A DNA stretch of 64,000 nucleotides from Hofstenia miamia. Taxonomy: Eukaryota; Xenacoelomorpha; Acoela. Below are positions 33,973 to 45,092 of the stretch, piece after piece. The stretch lies in contig SCFE01000086.1 of assembly GCA_004352715.1 (NCBI GenBank), positions 1,723,148 through 1,787,147 on the forward strand. The letters are read 5' to 3'. The translations under genes were made by a program, and so were the position numbers. How positions within the stretch are numbered: the stretch's first letter is position 1; each line of letters opens with the position of its first letter. The notes under the pieces were generated by a model, which made no database searches, was not told where the DNA came from, and worked only from the letters and a program-made list of their open reading frames with translations.

Positions 33973-34181
33973 NNNNNNNNNNNNNNNNNNNNNNNNNNNN
34001 NNNNNNNNNNNNNNNNNNNNNNNNNNNNNNNNNNNNNNNNNNNNNNNNNNNNNNNNNNNNNNNNNNNNNNNNNNNNNNNNNNNNNNNNNNNNNNNNNNNN
34101 NNNNNNNNNNNNNNNNNNNNNNNNNNNNNNNNNNNNNNNNNNNNNNNNNNNNNNNNNNNNNNNNNNNNNNNNNNNNNNNNN
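33973..34181. other. Assembly gap (209 N)
   Basis: N run flanked on both sides by TA arrays, so the gap is probably within or around a longer TA repeat. Confidence 0.95.
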
Positions 34182-34183
34182 CC

Positions 34184-34186
<3 letters not shown>

Positions 34187-34216
<30 letters not shown>
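34187..34216. repeat. (TA)n microsatellite at gap edge
   Basis: TA run directly after the N gap. Confidence 0.95.
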
Positions 34217-34218
<2 letters not shown>

Positions 34219-34624
34219 TTCAAGTACAAATGTTTCTCTTTGTGCATTAAGCATTAGTATTGGTTATTGGATCAATGTTACACAAATTGTGCTTTAGCAT
34301 TACTGTAATTTGCTCTTCAGATCTACTACGAAGTGTTGTAACTGCATTGAGTCCTGACTTGGGCATTGCTTGATGTTCTTTATAAAAATATATGCATTTC
34401 TGAGGTGAAGTTGTCGAATATAATGAAAACAATATGATCTGGTTACGTATGGGCATAAGCTACATTGTTGCTCGTCGTTTGGAACATTTATCAAAATTCA
34501 AAATTTTTCCAAATGCTTCTACTCGCTAGCATTCCTTAACATGATTTATGAAACAAGCCAATATAAAAGAAAAAATATATTGATTAGTAATACCTAAGCA
34601 CACATTTTGCTATAGTACTTAAAC
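34217..34624. other. AT-rich spacer
   Basis: No gene recognised. Two overlapping minus-strand frames of 64-69 codons look spurious. Confidence 0.45.
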
Positions 34625-35678
34625 TATGGGTGCAAGTCGGCCATATATTTTATCCAATCCAACTCAACCCAAACAGATTTCGCTAAAAACCAACCCAACT
34701 CAATCCTAATAGAAGTTTTCAAACGCTTTTCCAACCCATCCTAACTTAGCCCAATCATAGTAATTTTAAGGTTTCCTTAGAAATCAGACCTAAACTCGAG
34801 GCTAGATTTCTCAAAGTCCATTTTTTGAAACTGTCAGTCTCACTTGATTTATTGAAAGCATCATAAAAATGGCTTTTAAGTAGACTACTTTAAGGCATTA
34901 GCTTTGCTGAGGTATTCATGATATACTTTAAAGTACAATGAGCAAGTGTAGGGAATGCTAGACCTTTAAACTAATTTGCCTAGTTTGCATAAACAGGAAC
35001 ACAAATACACACTAATATGTTTTACCAATGCTTTCAGCAACTTGTTTTATATATTTAGACATCCTAATAATGATTAATATTGGCTTCCTTAATTAGATAA
35101 TTGGCTTAATAGTTTCAAAGTTTTCGAATTGCCCACACATGTAGGTAATGAGAGATCTGTTAACTTTCAACCTAAATCTCAGAATTTTATTGAGAAAAAT
35201 CCATTTTTATAGGAAATACAAATATCTAAAATGCTTAGCCTTCATCTAAGCTAAAAAATCAATGTAAATTTTAACCAAGAGCTTATAATAGTCATATTCA
35301 ATTTTTACAAAATTCCGTTTATTATTTTTATTCAGCAACACATTCTTTGAAACCCATAGTTTATATCTAAGCAAATTTTGAGAATGTCTTGTCTTTACCT
35401 TGGGAGATTAATTTTCTCGGTTAATATGTACTTGTTGATGAAATTTTTGCATTTTATGAGAGCAGAGACCATGGCAGACAGGACACTTTTCATTATTGTG
35501 GCCTCGTTTTAACTATGTTCTGGTATTCATTACATAGAACCTAGTCATTTTTATTCACGAGGAACCCCACATATTAGATTTCTTTAAAAATATGGTCATA
35601 CTCAACCCAACACACTGCCATCAAAATGTGACCCAACCTAAGTCAACACAAGGATTGCGACAAGCACTTGCAGCACTG
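34625..35678. mobile_element. hAT-like element, 1,054 bp, no transposase seen
   Basis: The ends TATGGGTGCAAGTC and, read inward, CAGTGCTGCAAGTG share TGCAAGT. The flanking octamers ACTTAAAC (34617-34624) and ACATAAGC (35679-35686) match at 6 of 8, a decayed 8-bp duplication. Subterminal pyrimidine words (CCAACCC, CAACCCAAC, TGACCCAACC) repeat near both ends. The interior is AT-rich with no transposase frame, so it is a non-autonomous or gutted element. Confidence 0.6.
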
Positions 35679-35805
35679 ACATAAGCAAATAGTATTGTGC
35701 TTGGGAGTAAATATTTAGGTATACTATAACAGCAGAACTGCCATGGAAAGACATTTGCAAACAAGATATGAAATATCTTTAAATTTTCATATTTTGAGGT
35801 CTAAT

Positions 35806-35824
35806 ATATATATATATATATATA
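35806..35824. repeat. (TA)n microsatellite
   Basis: About nine TA units. Confidence 0.9.
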
Positions 35825-37596
35825 CTTAATATCTTTAAACTTTGGATATCAATAAGTAATTGCATCAAGTACAACAATTTTTCATAAACATTCCAACAAT
35901 GACGGCCAATATTATATTATGAATTACAATTCTTAACTTGGTATAATTTGGTTAACTTAAGGGATTAGTTGGAAGCGTATATAGCATAATATCCTTAAGT
36001 TGGAACACCTTGCTGCAAACCATTAGGTTCATTATACAGTGTTCATGAAAACAAGGGCTTACATACTAGACTGCAATATCAACTACTGAAGGCTAAGTAA
36101 ATTCATTTGTAATGAAAATTCAATTTGATAAATAATACTTACTTGAAATTGAAATCCAACTGTAATGTAATGCATATATTATAAACAATAACATAATAAT
36201 TTCTCTGAAAAATTGTGGAATTTTAAGATTTTTAAAACTTTTAGTTTTGTTGGTTATGGTTGGAAAATGAATTGAAATTATTGGCCATTAATGCATTAAT
36301 GTTGTCTGAAAATGCTTGCTCTTTGGGAGATGTCTTTACATAATGGTTTAATTTGAATGCAATGTCCCTTGTTAAATAAATTATATAATGTTAAGCAAAA
36401 AAATGTTTGCGGCCCCCCACATTCCCAAAAATTAAAAATATAATTAAGCATGGAGTCGCCATTACAATATTAATCATGCCAATGCAGGCCTACCTATTAT
36501 TATTACAATTCATTATAAGTTTTCATTTAAGGCCTTGCGCACTCATATTCTATCAGTAACAAAATCCCAATCAAATATTACCTTATGCCTTGCCATATGA
36601 AAAGCATACTGAAAATGATTTCCTTCAGGAAAGCAATTGTACCAAAGATTATATAAAACAACCAATGTCTAAGAGGGAATAATATCAAAAGAAAGGAAGT
36701 AATACAAGAAAACAAAAGCATCAAATTTACACTAGAAGAAAACACATTTCCAACAGTGTTATTTGAGAATATATATGACAAAACAAAAGAACTAGTAAAT
36801 ACAGAGATAATGATCTATGAACAGATATGTATTACCACAAAAATGATGTCATTATCAGTAACTAAATTTTCAACTATTGTGAGTAATAGTTGGAAAAAAT
36901 ATCAGAGAAAAAACAATAAAACATCTGAGATGGAAGACCTGCAAAATTTGATGGTTAAATTTACCAAGATTTTAAACAAATTGATTGACAATGATGTTAT
37001 TTGATTAGGTTAAGCCCTATATGCAGTAGAAAGAACTCATATGAACATCAATATTGGTAGTCTTATCAGCTGGGGTCACAGACTATTACTCATGCATTGA
37101 TTGGGGAGTTCTTTTATTTTGATTAAAGTGAATAAGAAAGTTTCTCTATTTGAAAGAAATTGCTTAGACAAAAATATTTTCATTTATATATTGCAATGTT
37201 CTTGATTATGCTCAACTTAAATTGTGTATAGCAGCATATTTAATTGGAAATTTCCCAGCAAACTTACCTATTTCAATTTTTTTCAAACTTAGTCCTACAC
37301 CAGACAAATGTCTAAACCTAAGATCTCCATCAACAATGTTGACAAATTCAATAGACATAAATTGTAAAATAATTGGACAGTTGCTTATATTTAGTTAACT
37401 GATTTGTAAAAATCAAATCAGCAAACTATTTATTGCTCAATGCCATCTAGCGTTTAATATTATCTTTTTAACATTATTTTAACAATTTAGTAACTTAATT
37501 TACAAAATATAACAAAATATGAAAATATGCGTATTTTCCAATGTATATGCTTATTAAATTTCCAAAAAATTATTATAAAATCTACCAAAAATAAAA
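35825..37596. other. AT-rich spacer, one unidentified open frame
   Basis: A plus frame without ATG is open from about 36675 to the TGA near 37004 (about 110 codons) and reads as a lysine-rich helical protein (SNSWKKYQRKNNKTSEMEDL). It has no recognisable domain or splice sites and could be chance in AT-rich DNA. Nothing else seen. Confidence 0.4.
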
Positions 37597-37830
37597 CCTG
37601 CCTTGGAATTTTTATGTTAATTTTTCACATTCTTTGGACTTTTTAGTTAACCCGCCTTTAGTCATTTAAAGTCAATTTTTCAACTTCCTCGGATTTTTTC
37701 TATAAATTTTTCTTCCTGCAGACTTTTTAAGTTAATTTTTCACCTACGTCAAACTTTTAAGGTAAATTTGTCACCTACCTCGGACTTTTTATAGTAAAAT
37801 TTTTGACCTACCTCAGAATTTGTCAATCTG
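37597..37830. repeat. Minisatellite, about eight diverged 28-33 bp units
   Basis: Units follow the pattern CCTACCTCGGACTTTTTA and then GTTAATTTTTCA. They start near 37597, 37628, 37655, 37683, 37714, 37743, 37774 and 37807. The most regular units are the last two or three. Divergence of the first units suggests an old array growing or homogenising at the right end. Confidence 0.75.
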
Positions 37831-37907
37831 CACTTTTTTAGATATCTTGTAATGTAAGCTAATTCATTTTTATTTTGGTGGGTTTTATGCATTTCCTTAG
37901 CAGACAA

Positions 37908-37909
37908 TC

Positions 37910-37937
<28 letters not shown>
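37908..37937. repeat. (TA)n microsatellite
   Basis: TA run with a G interruption, 160 bp before the LTR element. Confidence 0.9.
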
Positions 37938-37940
<3 letters not shown>

Positions 37941-38098
37941 TACTTTACTTTAATGGTGAAAAATATTTACATTGCTTTACTTTTTCCGATTTTTAATGTA
38001 TTTGTGTCATTTTCAATATGTGCTTAGTAATATTTTGTTATTCACAGCAAAATAGTATTAGTGTTTGTGTATTGCATGATTCAAGGCTATTATCATTA

Positions 38099-38538
38099 TG
38101 GATAGTCGAAAGACCTCCAGGAGCTACGTGTCGCCCTGTGCTGGAGAAAGCACTCCCAAATTTTCGCTGAACTTAAACAATATTTTTCATGTCAATATAA
38201 TAGAAAAAGAAAAATACAATGGTAAAACGGCAGTTGAGAGTAGATAAAATGTATTAACCGTTCTCTACAAGTTTCTCATGTTTTATACAAAAATTGCGTT
38301 ATTACCTGCCTTTGTTTACAAAAAGAGTTGTCTACGTAGTTCAATCATGCTTAATCATTCATTCCCTCGCAAATTCAATTTGAGCAATAAAATAATAAGC
38401 ACCACCTAGGGGACAGCAAACTAACGATAGCAACCTAATATCGAAATAATTGAAGTGACGTCATGTTGTCATAAAATACAAAATGTGATGAATAAATAAT
38501 AAAGAAATATCTCGAAAAAGTCCCCGAGTGACTCTACA
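38099..38538 (-). repeat. 3' LTR (440 bp)
   Basis: In element sense it starts TGTAGAGTCACTCGGGGAC and ends CGACTATCCA. It differs from the 5' LTR at 14 positions by my count (about 97% identity, no indels). It holds a TATAAAAC box (plus-strand 38280-38287) and a palindromic CRE, TGACGTCA, at 38456-38463. Confidence 0.92.
38456..38463. promoter_or_regulatory. CRE/ATF palindrome TGACGTCA in 3' LTR U3
   Basis: This is the perfect 8-bp CREB/ATF consensus, about 75 bp into U3 and upstream of the TATA box. It is also present in the 5' LTR (49676-49683), and the diverged LTR at 11.9 kb carries TACGTCAT at a similar distance. Confidence 0.55.
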
Positions 38539-41014
38539 CGCCCCCCTTGCTCAAATTAATTTTCGGACAACAACTGGAGGCGGGCCCAGACATGACGTTT
38601 TGAGTGGCTGTTATCATCTTCACTGGTAACTCACCATCCCAAGTTTGGACTTCGGCGTATTGTGGCTTTCTTGTTATTTGCATTAATATTCCCCCTTGTG
38701 TGACGACTTCATCCTTAAGTTGTAGAAACCTAATCTTTGGCATTTTTGCGCTGACAGGGCAGTTCTGTCTCAGATTATTTAAGCATCTCGTGAAGGTGTC
38801 GTAAAACTTTTCATAAAGCCAGAGACCCTTGAGTGTGATCATCAATGTCATCATGGCATCTGTGTCGGAAATGTGTGCGTCTTCAACGCTGATCTCTGTA
38901 TCCTGGTAAAAATGGATGAACACCTGCCTCAGGGAACCCATTGTAGTTGCGTGATCGACAAACAGCGAGCAATATTCCTGCACTTGACTGAGGGTCATTT
39001 GTTCCGGGTCAGACACATTAGCTCTGATCATTGTTATAATCTTGATCCTCTTGGTGACGTTGTAGTACTGGGTTACATTCTCCACGTTATTGATCCACAT
39101 TAAGTCACCCGCTGCTTGAAAAAGAATGAGCACATGAGGCTGTAGGCCTGCATTTTTTTTGTGTATTGTCTGTAATTGCACGTGCACCGGTAAGCCATGC
39201 GTGAAGATGTCCGTGATGTTAAGGTTGCTGTCAATAAAGACACGTTCAGGATTTCCTCTGGCTATCAGTTTTTCTCGTACCACTTTGTATTCCCCCATTC
39301 GGCTTGCTTTAATTGCTTCTTGCTTGCTGTTCACGAAATTGATCTTGTCAGATAGATGAGCCGCGATCTTCTTTTTAGGTTTCTGAACCTTCCATTTAGG
39401 TTGTATTAGGGGCATTTCTATTGTAGGCGGTATGCACAGGAGATTCAATTTCTTTATCTTCTTCTTGAGTTCACTGAATTCTGCAGTGGCTGCCAAGGTG
39501 GCAGTTCCAATCATGACTGGGTAATTTATTCTTGCCTCCTTTAGCATGTCCCAAAACTTTCCTCTTAATCCTTTTTGCCGCAGGTGTTCTATCTGTTTGC
39601 TGGAGATCCGCACACAGGCAGTGGTGCCTTCCACATCCAGAGCTACGTGTCGCCCTGGGGATTGCAGAATGACCTGCTCCTCCTTGGTGAACATTTCGGT
39701 GAGACACCATTTCATTAGCAAGAGAACGTCTTTGTCATGGCAATCAACTAAGATTCTCTGTTGGATGGTGAGATCTAGAAATTCGCTAGGGTCGTGTTTG
39801 ATCATAAGTATCCGTTCATCTTCGGTTACCAACCATTGAGGCGTTGGCTTGGGGGATAGTGCCTGTCCGCCGAATTTTTCCAAGTTCACTCTCTCAATTA
39901 ACTCATGAATGTCGGGTGAAAGTTGAACCACTGATGATGCCAGTAGCTCCTCTTCCTTGTAAAACTGTTCAGGCGTCCGCATTACTTGATCAAAAATAGT
40001 GATGGGAATGATTTTTCCCTCCTTGTTGACGTGCTGAGCTGATTCAGTGAATTGCCCATAACCACATTCCGGATATCTAAGTTGGTACAATTGGAAGAAG
40101 GATTCAGTTCTCACAGGGAGATCATGCCTTTGGATCCTGTCCAGGAATTGGTGAGTGGAGCCTGGCAGTCGTTCTACAAATCATCTGGTACTCATCAGGG
40201 CGTTGTCTGAGTGGAACATTGCAAGCTTGGTTTCTGCGGTCACACCCCACATGTATTACTTTACAATGTCAGAGAAAATGTTTATGTCCAACGGACAAAT
40301 GCCAAGTCGATTGCTGGTTAAGATGATGGACATCTTTCTGGTTACACTGGTCGCCCCCACCAGTCAGGCATAATACTTTTCGAATTTATCCATTGGTCGC
40401 TTAGTCTTCCCTGGAGAAGAGGGAGGATTGCATTTGTACAGTAACCAGTTTTTGACTTTCCAAGACAGGGCGCAGACTGCAAGTTCGTGGATCATTAGCT
40501 TAGCAAGAGATGAATGCTTTTCATGCGTCATCAGGATTCGTAACTGTGGTTCTTTTGTCAAGTAGATGGCGAGGATCCAGATGGCGCCATGGGCGTAGAT
40601 GTCAGGTACATTTTTCTTGGCGAATAAATGTTCTTTGAAATTCTTCCGATCTTGGGTATTGTATGAAACTTTGACTTCTCTAAGTGCTCTTTCAATAGAT
40701 GAATGATAGTGGTGTGAGGGGCTCATTATGTCTAGGTGGGGCCAATCAGACTCAGGGTTGAAGTCGGCTTTTATATTGGACCAGATGGTCTGGATCTCAG
40801 TTAATGTCTGCTCACTCTGTGCAAATGCAAAACTTACGCGCATATCAGTGATTGTGAGGAGAGACGGGGTGTGTGGATCTGTCACTTCTAGGGTTTGCGC
40901 CTGGAGTATGACGTCAATGATAAGTTTCTGGTCAACAGCCAATCAATGTGATGGTACTCATTGGCATAATAATAAATCTGTGTAAAGAAGTCTGGTTATG
41001 GGTAGTTGGCTCAT
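38534..41014 (-). pseudogene. Accessory ORF3b, 827-codon frame between integrase and 3' LTR, unknown function
   Basis: One minus-strand frame runs from an ATG at 41014 to a stop overlapping the polypurine tract at 38534. It is interrupted by five stops: codons 19, 24 and 217, plus two between 40330 and 40170. The last 526 codons (40114-38534) are uninterrupted. I see no signal peptide, no membrane helix and no furin or fusion motif, which argues against a gypsy envelope. The composition is that of a soluble, mixed-charge protein with a basic central stretch (QPKWKVQKPKKKIAAHL). The homologue at 10761-11850 shares blocks over the first about 330 residues and the extreme C-terminus. Stops in the two copies fall at different places. 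I recognise no domain. Confidence 0.7.
38539..38553 (-). other. Polypurine tract
   Basis: In element sense GAGCAAGGGGGGCG ends immediately before the LTR TG. It is the plus-strand primer site and is nearly identical in the 11.8 kb element. Confidence 0.8.
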
Positions 41015-41595
41015 GACGTGTGGTGAGAGAGGGAGGTAATCATATTGGAGAGAATCGTGAAGTTCTCCATGTGGAAATGTAGATTTTCGATCAGCTCTGG
41101 CACTGTGTCCTCATACTCATCCCTTAGTAGCATCATGAGGCATATGCCCTCTACCTTAGCTATACAATATGCTATTTCGAGCTGTTCCATGATTGCTTCC
41201 ATTTGGATTTCATGTATTCTTAAAAAGTATATCACTAACAGGTTATGGAAGTCGATGTTAACACATTCAAAACTGTCAATGGTTTTTCCACTATTTAGAA
41301 ACTGACATAAATTATAGATGTTGAAGTCATCATCAAAAAACATATGCACTGTACTGTGCCAGTAAAGTCCCTCTAGCATTCTCAAGTTATAACAAATGAT
41401 TGTGTTGACTTTTGGGTGACAAGTAGCATCTATCACAAATGGCATTGCGTCAATTGAGCAATTCATTTCACGACCATTGTAGGTTCGACAAAGTTGGTTT
41501 TTTGTTTCCTCTGACACATTGTCGCATGTGAGAGTGGTGGCTTTTCTAGTGGCAATGTAGTATGGGTGCAGGGTTTCATCACCAACTTTAGACAT
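41011..41595 (-). CDS. Accessory ORF3a, 194 aa, unknown function
   Basis: It begins at the first ATG of the frame (41595, MSKVGDETLHPYY). The frame is open further upstream to about 41690, so an earlier or non-ATG start is possible. It ends at TGA 41013-41011, which overlaps the ORF3b ATG in the string ATGA. It contains six or so cysteines (NQLCRTYNGREMNCSIDA; KVNTIICYN) and acidic and hydrophobic helices, but no signal peptide or recognised fold. It is intact over its whole length, unlike its neighbours. It could be a structural or accessory protein of the element; the function is unknown. Confidence 0.55.
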   Translation of the reverse strand: MSKVGDETLHPYYIATRKATTLTCDNVSEETKNQLCRTYNGREMNCSIDAMPFVIDATCHPKVNTIICYNLRMLEGLYWHSTVHMFFDDDFNIYNLCQFLNSGKTIDSFECVNIDFHNLLVIYFLRIHEIQMEAIMEQLEIAYCIAKVEGICLMMLLRDEYEDTVPELIENLHFHMENFTILSNMITSLSHHTS

Positions 41596-42078
41596 TTTCT
41601 TTTTCCTTTCCTCAGTTTTCTGTGACCTGATGGTGGAAGCTCTAACTGACGAGGTCGAGGGGGCTATCAAGTCACTCAAATGGGGGTGTTTACAATTTGT
41701 AACTCACTAAAGGGTATTCTAGATTTAAGAGTTTTTATTGAGTGGGTGGCCAGCTCCTCTCGCACATAGGGGAGAGATGTTGAGGGCGTCATTGTGGTTG
41801 CTATCTCCTCTCTGAATCATGGAGCTATATTTTGCCCACATGGGATCAGATTCTCCTCAGCGTCCTCTTTTCCTTTTGCGTGTCTCAACAAGAGGAGATA
41901 CATGTCTCCCTCACCTAGATGAGGCTTCTTGATTAGTGTGGCCACCTTCCATCCTCCTTCTCACTTGACGGCGGAATGGTGGAGCTGGCGACTCGCGTTT
42001 TCAGCTGTTTGTATGCATTCCTAAATGGAGTGATAAGATTTAAATCCCAAATGTTGGGATCATAAGCGTGGTTAGTTC
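41596..42078 (-). other. Region between pol and ORF3a
   Basis: The minus strand shows short frames with basic tracts (RRQVRRRM, RKRKRGR) separated by stops. It may be the decayed N-terminal part of ORF3a or the pol C-terminus. No gene is defined. Confidence 0.35.
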
Positions 42079-43645
42079 TCACCCTTCTTTGGGGAGCATA
42101 CATGACTCTAAGTTGTCATATTTACTATTATCATAAGTATAATTTGTGTCAGAAAAATCATCTTCAGAAAAACTAGTTAAATTCTCATACTTTTCATATG
42201 TATCAACACCATTATCCACTAAGGTAAACTTGTTGTTGTCGTCTATTATGACGTTCTCTATATCTTTGATTGCTTGTTTGAGTTGCTGAAAGTGTACCGT
42301 TTTACGGTTATTTAAAGTGTAAGTGTTATGGTCAAGCACCTTTTCTATAGTAAAAGGACCTTGCCAATCATTAGCAAGTTTATGTACCTGACTACTATCT
42401 GTTGTTACATTAGGGAGATAGGCAAAAACTTAGTCGCCATGTTTATGCGGCTCTCAATATAGCTTTTTGTTAATGGTCTTTTTCTGCCGTATACTGGACT
42501 GATTTGTGTTGTTGCAGATGGTAAGGTGGATTTGTTGCATATCTTGAATTAATCGGTTAACATAAAGTTTTGTACTTTTCTCTGCATAATTTGGAAACAT
42601 CATCATTAAGGAGGTTGTGGCTTCACAACTGAACATTGCTTTAAAAGGGCTTGCGCCTGTAGTCATGTGAACAGATGTATTGTAAAAATATTCCACCATT
42701 CAATGACATGTCTCCATTGCTTTCCGGCAGCCCGCGATAAAGCCACTCGAACTAACTTTATGAGGGTTCGATTTAAGCGTTCCACTAGGCCATTTGCTTG
42801 ATGGTGATAGGCAGTGGTCAATTCGTGAATGATTTCCAGTTCTTTCATTAAGGCCTGTAGGAGGTTGCTCTCAAACTGAGGGCCACAATCAGAGACTAAC
42901 TTTTGCATGTGTCCATACTTCAACACCCACTCTTTAACTATTTTATCTGCGACTTTCTCCGCCATTGTACTGCTTAAGGGGATCATGCTGGTGAATTTCA
43001 TAAAGTGGTCGACCATTAAAAGGATGTACTAGAACCCGTCGTCGTCTCCTGATAGCTGTTCAAGGTCGACGTGCAGAAGTTCGTTAGGACTCTCCGCTGC
43101 CCGAGACTCGAGCTTGGCTCTCTGTTGTGGGAAGTGGTTGGTGTTGTGCAAACGGCATTTCTCGCATTTATCAATAACATCGCTAACAGCAGCTCTTAGC
43201 CTATAGTAACGTATTGGGAGTTAAAGGTCATTTCAGTCGGGAGTATGCCTAAATGCCCCCTTTTGTGGACTCTGCGGACAAGATCTCTCCTGAAATATTC
43301 GGGAATGGCGAGTTGGTTGTTATGTCGACTCTTAACATACAGTAGTCCATTCTCATTTGTTTGCCAATTGTAGTGGTTAAAGTACTGATTCACTTCCGGA
43401 GGAGTGGGAAAATAGGGATCCTTCATTTTCTTCATGATCTGATCCAAGATCCAATAGCAGCATTGATGGTGCATTATCTCTTCTTCTGAAATCTCTTCTC
43501 GTATGAGTATGGCGAGGATGGGTTTGCCATTATGATTTGCATTAATCTCTGGTATTAACTGATATTTGGTATGAGGAATGAAAGAGAACAGAACCTTTTC
43601 CCCATCAGGCTTCTTGAGGTCTCTCTTGTAGCTGGGTAGTGCCAT
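42079..43645 (-). pseudogene. Integrase region of LTR element
   Basis: Segments in shifted frames give an HHCC finger (VHKRGHLG, then CEKCRLHN), the catalytic core with HVDLEQL (first Asp), VSDCGPQFES (second Asp) and HHQANGLVERLNRTL (Glu), a YNTSVHMTTGASPF block typical of gypsy integrases, and a C-terminal tail ending MLPKEG at 42079. A TAG lies in the core near 43030, and there is a frameshift near 43196. The enzyme would insert element cDNA into the genome; this copy cannot. Confidence 0.8.
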
Positions 43646-43720
43646 CCAGTAGTCGGCGTTTAGATGGAGTTGACCAGGGCAGTGCCGGATTGAAAATGAA
43701 AAGTTGTTTAGATGCTTGAT

Positions 43721-44207
43721 CCATTGAGCTACAATGTTGGATTTGTCACTGCTAAATTTCTTAAGCCATGCGAGGGCCTGTTGTCATGTGCACGACAAAT
43801 TTGCGTCCCAAGATAATGTATCAGAATTTCTTCAATGACTCAACTAAGGCAAGCATCTTGCATTTTGTTGCTCCATAATTTCTTTCTGAAGCTCGGAGTT
43901 TCCTGCTGAAATATTGGATGGGGCTTTCAATTCCATCGATGTCCTGGCTTAATATTCCACTGATAGCTATGGTACTGGCATCGCAGTCGACGATAAAGTC
44001 TTTCATGTAATCAGGAGTGTTTAATAATGGTATTTTCTTAAGCTCACCCTTAATACCTTCCAATGCTTCTTGCTCCTGCCAAGTCCACTTGAACTCAACA
44101 GACTTTTTGAGTTAGTTGGAGATGGTTTTGGTCTTCTCTGCCAAGTCCGGAAGGAACATGCCGTAATAATTAAGAAACCCCATCAGTCTTTGCACATCTT
44201 GACGGCT
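43721..44207 (-). pseudogene. RNase H domain and connection region
   Basis: FIVDCDASTIAISGILSQD carries the first RNase H Asp and the usual gypsy DASxxxxGxxLSQ pattern. SPIQYFSRKLRASERNY follows, as expected. An in-frame TAA lies in the connection (near 44115), a TGA near 44208, and a frame change near 43800. The region would degrade the RNA strand during reverse transcription. Confidence 0.75.
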
Positions 44208-45065
44208 TCATGGAATGTCAATCTTCTCTAGAAATTCCCTCGCATTATTTTTTATTGAGATTTTTCCCGGTTTGACGACTCGTCCTAAAAAGACCACTTT
44301 CTTCTGTGCCAAAGAACACTTGTTTCCATTAACTTTTAAACCCGCTCTCTGTAGTAGATCTAGTGTGCGGCTGAGCTTATCCAGGTGTTCCTCAAAGGTA
44401 TTGCTGGCAACTAGGATATCGTCGATATAGGCTGATATGCCAGGTTCGAGGATGTTGGCATTGTCTTTGAGTACTTTGGTCACGTATTGCTGAAATGTAG
44501 CAGGCGCATTACATAGGCCGAACGCCATGTATTTCCACTCGTACAGGCCATACAGAGTAATGAAGGCTGTTTTTGGGATGTCAGATGGTCGCATTGGCAC
44601 CTGCCAGTAAGCTTTGCACAAGTCTAGGCAGGAGAAGAACTTGTACTTGCTGGCGTTGTACAGTAGATCCTCGATTCTGGGCAAAGGATATGCATCCTTG
44701 ATCATGATGTCATTTAGCTTTCGGAAATCAATACACAATCAGGATTTCTTGCCTTGTTGAATAAACACTGTTGGGGCGGCGTAGGGGCTGTTGCTCCCCT
44801 GAATGATCCCACTTTCAATTAAATCGCTTAAAATTTTTTCATATTCCAGTTTGAGGTTTTCAGGAACTCTGCGAACTGGCAATCTGATTGGCCTGTCGTT
44901 TTTTAACTCAATAGCATGCTCTTCACCCATGGCCTGACTGATGCTTATCGTTCCATAATTGAATACTTCATGTTTGCTATGAAGAAGAGAAACCAGAGAC
45001 TTTCTCTCTTGTTGATCTAAATGAGGGTGGGAGCTGTTAGTAACTGGGCTGGTCAACTCTCCCAA
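44208..45065 (-). pseudogene. Reverse transcriptase domain
   Basis: Fingers and palm are nearly complete: PVRRVPENLKLEYEKIL, SPYAAPTVFIQQG, CIDFRKLND, FSCLDLCKAYWQVPM (catalytic Asp), FGLCNAPATFQQYV and YIDDILVAS (catalytic Asp pair), then the FLGRVV block. One TGA (about 44739) lies just before LCIDFRKLND and splits the domain. The motif set places it in the Ty3/gypsy group. Confidence 0.85.
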
Positions 45066-45092
45066 ATTGTGAACTGCTGTGCAGATTGATAA

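Noticed and set aside
36675-37004. Lysine-rich plus-strand frame as a gene
   Set aside because: No ATG near its start, no recognised domain, AT-rich; kept only as a note in the spacer entry.
38534-41014. ORF3b as a retroviral-type envelope
   Set aside because: No signal peptide, membrane anchor or cleavage motif visible; length and charge are those of a soluble protein.
38534-41014. ORF3b as a negative-strand RNA virus nucleoprotein
   Set aside because: The general helical look suggested it, but I cannot point to any diagnostic motif; left as unknown.
38534-45065. TGA read as a sense codon (alternative code)
   Set aside because: Host-like GPCR exons end cleanly with TGA, and the stops differ between element copies.
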